Below, in pieces: positions 6,389 to 10,284 of a DNA stretch of 10,284 bases. Source of the DNA: Chitinophagaceae bacterium UBA5175 (GTDB lineage: Bacteria; Bacteroidota; Bacteroidia; Chitinophagales; Chitinophagaceae); the NCBI GenBank assembly GCA_002413325.1, contig DHWT01000236.1, forward strand, positions 1 to 10,284, read 5' to 3'. The number at the start of each line of letters is the position of its first letter. Positions within the stretch are counted from its first letter, which is position 1. The notes beneath the pieces were generated by a model, which worked only from the letters and a program-made list of their open reading frames with translations, was not told where the DNA came from and made no database searches. The translations under genes and the position numbers were made by a program.

Positions 6389-7756
6389 TTACAAAAGCGT
6401 TCCCTTCAGCATCAGAAAGGCTACGGAAAAATAAATAATCAGCCCGGTCACATCTACGAGGGTAGCGACAAAAGGAGCCGATGAAGCGGCCGGGTCGGCT
6501 CCGAGTTTTTTGAGCAGGATCGGCAGCATGGATCCCGAGAGGGTTCCCCAAATAACCACACCCAGCAGGGAAAAGCCAACGGTAAACCCGACCAGTATCC
6601 AGTGTTCACCATAATTGTAAAAGTGAAAATGCTGCCATAAAAAAATCCGCATAAATCCTACCAGGCCCAGGATCGATCCCAGCGCAAGTCCGGAAAAAAT
6701 TTCTTTCCGCATCACGTACCACCAGTCCCGGAAATTTATTTCACCCAATGCCATGGCGCGGATGATAATGGAAGAAGCCTGGGATCCGGAGTTCCCGCCG
6801 CTTGAAATGATCAGGGGGATAAATAAAGCGAGTACCACCGCCTTGCTGATCTCTCCTTCAAAAAAACCCATGGCCGTGGCAGTCAGCATTTCGCCCAGAA
6901 ATAAAATCACGAGCCAGCCGGCTCTTTTTTTGACCAGGTGCGTGAATGAAATGGTTGTATAGGGCTCTTCCAGTGCTTCGGACCCCCCGATCCTTTGTAT
7001 CTCACGTGTATTTTCTTTTTCTGCCAGTCTTAATACATCGTCCAGCGTTACAATACCCAGCAGTACCCCGGTTTCATTGATCACCGGCAGGGCATAACGG
7101 CTGTTGTTTTTAAATATCGAAATGGTTTTCGTCTGGGCATCGTTAACAGAAAGGGCGATGTACTGGCGATCCATTAATTTTTCAACAGGGGTGGAGGGAG
7201 CCACTATTAAAAATTCCTTGATATTGATATCGTCAATCAGTACCCCTGTTTCATCCACTACAAAAATAAAATTCAGCGTTTCGGCTGCCTGTCCCCGTTG
7301 GCGGATGATGTCCAGTACCTGCTGAACGGTATCGGTTGATTTGATGGCTAAATAGTCCGGTGTCATTAAACGACCCACGGAGTTCTCCGGATAACCCAGC
7401 AGTTTCAGGGTCTCTGCCCGGGTTTCAGGGGAAAGGATTTTTAATAATTCCTTTACAGCATTCCCGGGCAGCAGACCGAGGAAGGCTGTTCTGTCGTCCG
7501 GTTGCAGGGCATTGAGCAATTCAGCCGCTTTCTCATCGGGCAGTGATTTAATGATTATCTCCTGCTTTTTCTTCCGCAGGAACTTAAAAACACGCGCACC
7601 CTGTTTGACATCCAGGTGCTGGAAGAGTTTGCCGGCCCAGTTTGTATACCGGTTTGTGAAATCGATGATATCCCGGGACGAAAGTTTATTCAACTTTACA
7701 AATTCCGTGATGCGGTTATTCTGCAGCAGGTTTTTGATATCATTTAAACTCGGCAT
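6389..7756 (-). CDS. mgtE: Magnesium transporter MgtE
   Basis: MgtE is a dimeric Mg2+ channel of the inner membrane whose cytoplasmic domains sense Mg2+ and close the pore when it is plentiful. The 455-residue length is standard. Residues about 30-130 form the helical MgtE N domain (SLPDEKAAELLNALQPDDRTAFLG, LLPGNAVKELLKILSPE). Two CBS domains follow (about 131-190 and 195-250; second one YALPVINETGVLLGIVTLDDVL). A pore domain of about five membrane helices fills 275-455, with the conserved GGNSGSQ (320-326) and DPAASSAPFVATLVDVTGL (421-439). Asp435 corresponds to the Mg2+-selecting Asp432 of Thermus MgtE. An AAGGAG lies one base before the ATG, too close for a normal ribosome binding site. 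It starts 58 bp after the stop of the GT2 gene on the same strand, so the two may be cotranscribed. The link seems to be position rather than function. Confidence 0.96.
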   Translation of the reverse strand: MPSLNDIKNLLQNNRITEFVKLNKLSSRDIIDFTNRYTNWAGKLFQHLDVKQGARVFKFLRKKKQEIIIKSLPDEKAAELLNALQPDDRTAFLGLLPGNAVKELLKILSPETRAETLKLLGYPENSVGRLMTPDYLAIKSTDTVQQVLDIIRQRGQAAETLNFIFVVDETGVLIDDINIKEFLIVAPSTPVEKLMDRQYIALSVNDAQTKTISIFKNNSRYALPVINETGVLLGIVTLDDVLRLAEKENTREIQRIGGSEALEEPYTTISFTHLVKKRAGWLVILFLGEMLTATAMGFFEGEISKAVVLALFIPLIISSGGNSGSQASSIIIRAMALGEINFRDWWYVMRKEIFSGLALGSILGLVGFMRIFLWQHFHFYNYGEHWILVGFTVGFSLLGVVIWGTLSGSMLPILLKKLGADPAASSAPFVATLVDVTGLIIYFSVAFLMLKGTLL

Positions 7757-7814
7757 ACTCCTTAGATTAATCCGGTAAAGTTCTGATTTTCGGAATGTAA
7801 ATTTCCATCAGGAT

Positions 7815-8972
7815 TTATATTTCCATAACACCGCCCTGTTCCCGGCTTGAAGAACTGCTTACGGCGGCATGTGTGCCGGCACCATGGAATTTGCAGCGCA
7901 CGCGGTTTTTGTTTTTTGATACTTCGGCTATGATGGATTTCCATGACTGCAGGGGGCCTTCACAATAAATAATTTCTTCCGCATCGTTTTCATTTTCAGT
8001 TACAGGAATATTTTTTTCAATCAGTTTGCTTTTCAAAACCTGCCTGGATTCCGCTACCCCCTTTACGAAAACCCGTAGCAGGGCCTCTTTCCCCCGGTGG
8101 GATCTTTTAAATGGCAGCCCGATATAAGCCAGGCTCCGGTGAAGCCGCACACCCAGCTTTAACAAAAAGTTTTGTAATGAGGAACGGGATCCTTTGAAAT
8201 GTTTTTTCATGAACAGATCCATCGCAGCGTAAAACATTTTAATATGGCGAAGATCCTTTGGCGTGCTTTCTCCTTTGAAATGGATTATGGTTGTACCCGG
8301 CACATAATAATTCCTGCAGCCGGTCTGGCTGATCCGGTAGCTCAGGTCAATATCTTCCCCATACATAAAAAACTGTTCGTCAAATCCGCCTGTTTTTTCG
8401 AGGATGCTTTTTCTGACCATCATAAATGCGCCCGATAGAACTTCCACTGCATGCGGGATCCTTTCATGCAGATGTCCCATATAATAAGCTGCAAAGATCC
8501 GGGACCGGGGAAACAAACGGGCGAATCCGGTCATCTTGTAAAAGGAAGCGGGGGCCGTGGGGAAGCCCCGTTTGGATTCTCTTAAAAAAGAACCCGCGCC
8601 GCTGATCATGTGCACGCCCAGGGCCCCGGCATCCGGGGCTGACCGGAAAAATTTCAGGCAGGTATCCAGGCAGTCTTCCGGCACAATGGTATCCGGGTTC
8701 AAAAACAAAACAAATTCCCCGGTACATTGAACCAGGGCCTGGTTATTGGCCTTTGCGAAACCGGCGTTTTCATTATTTCTTATGAATTGGAACCCGGGAA
8801 ACAGGGGGATCAGAAAATCCGGGCTTCCGTCGGACGAGGCATTGTCCACAATAAAAACTTCTGTTTGTCCGCCGGGTAAAGAAATCCCCTCCACGGCCTT
8901 TTTCAGAGAAGAAAGACACTGTTCGAGGAAAAATTTAACATTGTAACTGACGATGACAACAGAAAGGATCAT
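7815..8972 (-). CDS. Family 2 glycosyltransferase with a C-terminal extension
   Basis: This 385-residue protein transfers a sugar from a nucleotide-sugar donor, probably to a lipid-linked or surface glycan on the cytoplasmic face of the membrane. It resembles WbbL-type rhamnosyltransferases, but the sugar cannot be read from sequence. The GT-A fold begins at residue 1 (ILSVVIVSYNV) and shows VDNASSDGS (42-50), NAGFAKANNQAL (69-80), the metal-binding NPDT (92-95), LSGAFMMVRKS (179-189), GGFDEQFFMYGEDIDLSYRI (195-214) and a HFKGEST element (231-237). Residues about 240-300 look amphipathic and membrane-associated. The last 85 or so residues (from about 300) are not part of the GT2 fold and include EEIIYCEG (332-339), KFHGAG (361-366) and a five-serine run (372-376). 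It is divergent from the phosphatase gene across 111 bp, and mgtE follows downstream. No other glycan genes are nearby, which is unusual for this type of enzyme. Confidence 0.9.
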   Translation of the reverse strand: MILSVVIVSYNVKFFLEQCLSSLKKAVEGISLPGGQTEVFIVDNASSDGSPDFLIPLFPGFQFIRNNENAGFAKANNQALVQCTGEFVLFLNPDTIVPEDCLDTCLKFFRSAPDAGALGVHMISGAGSFLRESKRGFPTAPASFYKMTGFARLFPRSRIFAAYYMGHLHERIPHAVEVLSGAFMMVRKSILEKTGGFDEQFFMYGEDIDLSYRISQTGCRNYYVPGTTIIHFKGESTPKDLRHIKMFYAAMDLFMKKHFKGSRSSLQNFLLKLGVRLHRSLAYIGLPFKRSHRGKEALLRVFVKGVAESRQVLKSKLIEKNIPVTENENDAEEIIYCEGPLQSWKSIIAEVSKNKNRVRCKFHGAGTHAAVSSSSSREQGGVMEI

Positions 8973-9031
8973 CCGGCCTGCATTGCCGCGAAGTACGATT
9001 TTTTCGGTTACCCGGCAAAATGTAAGTCCCT

Positions 9032-9056
9032 GCCGGCCAACCCGCCGGCGGGCGGG
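9032..9056. repeat. GC-rich palindromic element in the divergent promoter region
   Basis: A perfect 12-bp palindrome, CCCGCCGGCGGG (9041-9052), is followed by CGGG, and GCCGGC occurs twice (9032-9037 and 9044-9049). It lies in the 111-bp gap between the diverging GT2 and phosphatase genes and is much more GC-rich than its surroundings. It is not followed by a T run, and a terminator is not expected between diverging genes. It could be one copy of a dispersed intergenic repeat or a protein-binding site; neither can be decided from one copy. Confidence 0.45.
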
Positions 9057-9071
9057 CTGCCCCTGCTTTAT

Positions 9072-9079
9072 TATCTTTG
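9072..9079 (+). promoter_or_regulatory. Perfect -7 promoter box, four bases before the start codon
   Basis: TATCTTTG matches TAnnTTTG exactly, and only CACC separates it from the ATG at 9084. Transcription should begin at or within a few bases of the start codon, giving a leaderless or nearly leaderless mRNA. No TTTG is present at the -33 distance, where the sequence is GC-rich (about 9045-9055). Confidence 0.7.
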
Positions 9080-9083
9080 CACC

Positions 9084-9863
9084 ATGTTAAAAACCACATT
9101 GATCAAGGCCGCAGAACGGGCCGGCGGAATCCTAAAGCAATATTATGGCAGTGCATTCCGGGTTTCGAATAAGGAAGGGGTAAACAATCTGGTAACAGAA
9201 GCTGATCATGCTGCAGAAAAAGCCATCATGGAAATTATCCGGAATGATTATCCGGACCATTATATTCTGAGTGAAGAGTCGGGGGACATGCCGACCGCTT
9301 CTTCCTATAAATGGATCATTGATCCCCTCGACGGGACCGTAAATTTTGCCCACGGACTTCCTATTTGCTGTGTATCAATCGGGCTGGAACAGGAGGGAGA
9401 CATGCTGATGGGAGCAGTGTACAACCCATTTTTTAACGAGTTTTATTTTGCGCAGAAAGGGTACGGAGCCACGTTAAATAACCAGGCCATCCATGTTTCG
9501 GCGGAAACCCGGGTGGAGAAAGCCTGCCTGGTTACCGGGTTTCCTTATACGTATCTCGATGAGCCCAACGGACCGCTGGAGGTTTTTTCCAGATTGATCC
9601 GGAAAGGTGTTCCCGTCAGACGCCTGGGGTCGGCCGCCATGGATCTTTGCTGGGTAGCTGCAGGAAGGTTTGAGGGATTTTATGAGCATAAGCTGTACGC
9701 CTGGGATAGTGCAGCCGGATTTTTAATTGTGCAGGAGGCGGGGGGAAAAGTTACTGATTTCAGCGGAGCACCTTATTCTCCCTACCAGCCGCATATTGTT
9801 GCGACCAACGGAAAAATACATGAAGAATTGCTTCAATGGATCGCGGGCAGTTTACCAAAATGA
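9084..9863 (+). CDS. Inositol-monophosphatase family protein (SuhB/IMPase-like)
   Basis: The 259-residue protein belongs to the Mg2+-dependent, lithium-sensitive phosphatase family that includes IMPase, SuhB and CysQ. Active-site elements are complete: LSEESGDM with Glu64/Glu65, motif WIIDPLDGTVNFAHG (77-91) with Asp80, Asp83 and Thr85, and motif AWDSAAGFLIVQEAGGKV (206-223) with Asp208. Length and motif layout fit inositol-1-monophosphatase better than CysQ, but the natural substrate in Bacteroidota is uncertain; inositol phosphate, sugar phosphates and PAP are all possible within the family. The start is supported by the -7 box just upstream and by normal distance to the first motif. thiL begins 29 bp after its stop, so the two probably share a transcript. 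Confidence 0.93.
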   Translation: MLKTTLIKAAERAGGILKQYYGSAFRVSNKEGVNNLVTEADHAAEKAIMEIIRNDYPDHYILSEESGDMPTASSYKWIIDPLDGTVNFAHGLPICCVSIGLEQEGDMLMGAVYNPFFNEFYFAQKGYGATLNNQAIHVSAETRVEKACLVTGFPYTYLDEPNGPLEVFSRLIRKGVPVRRLGSAAMDLCWVAAGRFEGFYEHKLYAWDSAAGFLIVQEAGGKVTDFSGAPYSPYQPHIVATNGKIHEELLQWIAGSLPK

Positions 9864-9892
9864 ACCGGATCTGATGATTAAAAAATAATACA

Positions 9893-10284
9893 ATGGAATC
9901 CCGCACAGAAATCTCTTCTCTGGGTGAATTTGGTCTGATTGATCACCTCACCCGGAATATTGAAATTAAAAACGCTTCCACCATTCTCGGCGTCGGCGAC
10001 GATGCGGCGGTGATCGATCATTTCGGCAAGCAAACGGTGCTCTCCACGGACATGCTGATCGAAAATATCCATTTCGATCTCATGTATACCCCGCTCATAC
10101 ACCTGGGATATAAAAGCGTTATTGCCAACCTGAGCGATATCTACGCCATGAACGCGATACCCACCCAACTGCTGGTATCCCTTGGCTTCAGCAACCGGTT
10201 CAGCGTGGAAGCCCTGGATGAATTTTATGAAGGCGTTTATGCCGCCTGTGACAAATACGGGGTTGACCTGGTCGGCGGGGACAC
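9893..10284 (+). CDS. thiL: Thiamine-monophosphate kinase ThiL, 5' part (runs off the right edge)
   Basis: ThiL phosphorylates thiamine monophosphate with ATP to give thiamine diphosphate, the active cofactor. The window contains the first 130 codons and two more bases, with no stop. Motifs of the PurM-like ATP-binding half are visible: LGEFGLIDHL (10-19), the metal-binding GVGDDAAV (33-40), LSTDMLIENIHFD (50-62), SVIANLSDIYAMNAIPTQLLVSLGF (75-99) and LVGGDT at the window end. The ATG at 9893 is preferred because the conserved GEFGLI element follows at the usual short distance. The full protein should be about 320-350 residues. The other thiamine genes are not in the window. The 29-bp gap to the phosphatase gene holds no terminator. 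Confidence 0.94.
   Translation, partial: MESRTEISSLGEFGLIDHLTRNIEIKNASTILGVGDDAAVIDHFGKQTVLSTDMLIENIHFDLMYTPLIHLGYKSVIANLSDIYAMNAIPTQLLVSLGFSNRFSVEALDEFYEGVYAACDKYGVDLVGGD

Noticed and set aside
9878..10168. 96-residue open frame on the minus strand at the right edge
   Set aside because: It is antisense to the well-supported thiL coding sequence, whose ThiL motifs are unmistakable.

Overview
This window looks like ordinary core chromosome from a member of the Bacteroidota, probably the Chitinophagales/Chitinophagaceae. The signs are Bacteroidota-type promoters (TAnnTTTG -7 boxes), the near absence of Shine-Dalgarno sequences, a DUF2480 protein, a long single-PPIase SurA/PpiD-like protein, and a GT2 enzyme with an unusual C-terminal extension. 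I see no phage, transposon, CRISPR or tRNA/rRNA signal. The taxonomic call rests on recognising these features, not on a search.

Layout from left to right. mnmG (tRNA wobble-uridine modification, +) meets nadA (quinolinate synthase, NAD biosynthesis, -) stop codon to stop codon, with no spacer. The divergent pair nadA / ppiD-like gene is separated by about 560 bp of AT-rich non-coding DNA. This gap holds a perfect DnaA box, a second near-perfect one and several degenerate ones, and it is the most interesting part of the window because it could be the replication origin or another DnaA-binding locus. The ppiD-like chaperone/isomerase gene (+) starts from a textbook Bacteroidota promoter and ends in a clear terminator. 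A DUF2480 gene of unknown function (+) follows with its own terminator.

Next come two leftward genes: a GT2 glycosyltransferase and, downstream of it, the magnesium channel gene mgtE, probably cotranscribed. A short divergent promoter region with a GC-rich palindrome separates them from a rightward pair: an inositol-monophosphatase-family gene and the 5' part of thiL (thiamine-monophosphate kinase), which runs off the right edge.

The genes do not form one pathway. They are housekeeping functions: tRNA modification, NAD and thiamine cofactor synthesis, envelope protein folding, Mg2+ uptake and surface glycan synthesis. The points that deserve a second look are the DnaA-box cluster, the promoters that sit directly against start codons and imply leaderless mRNAs, and the two poorly understood protein parts (DUF2480 and the GT2 tail).
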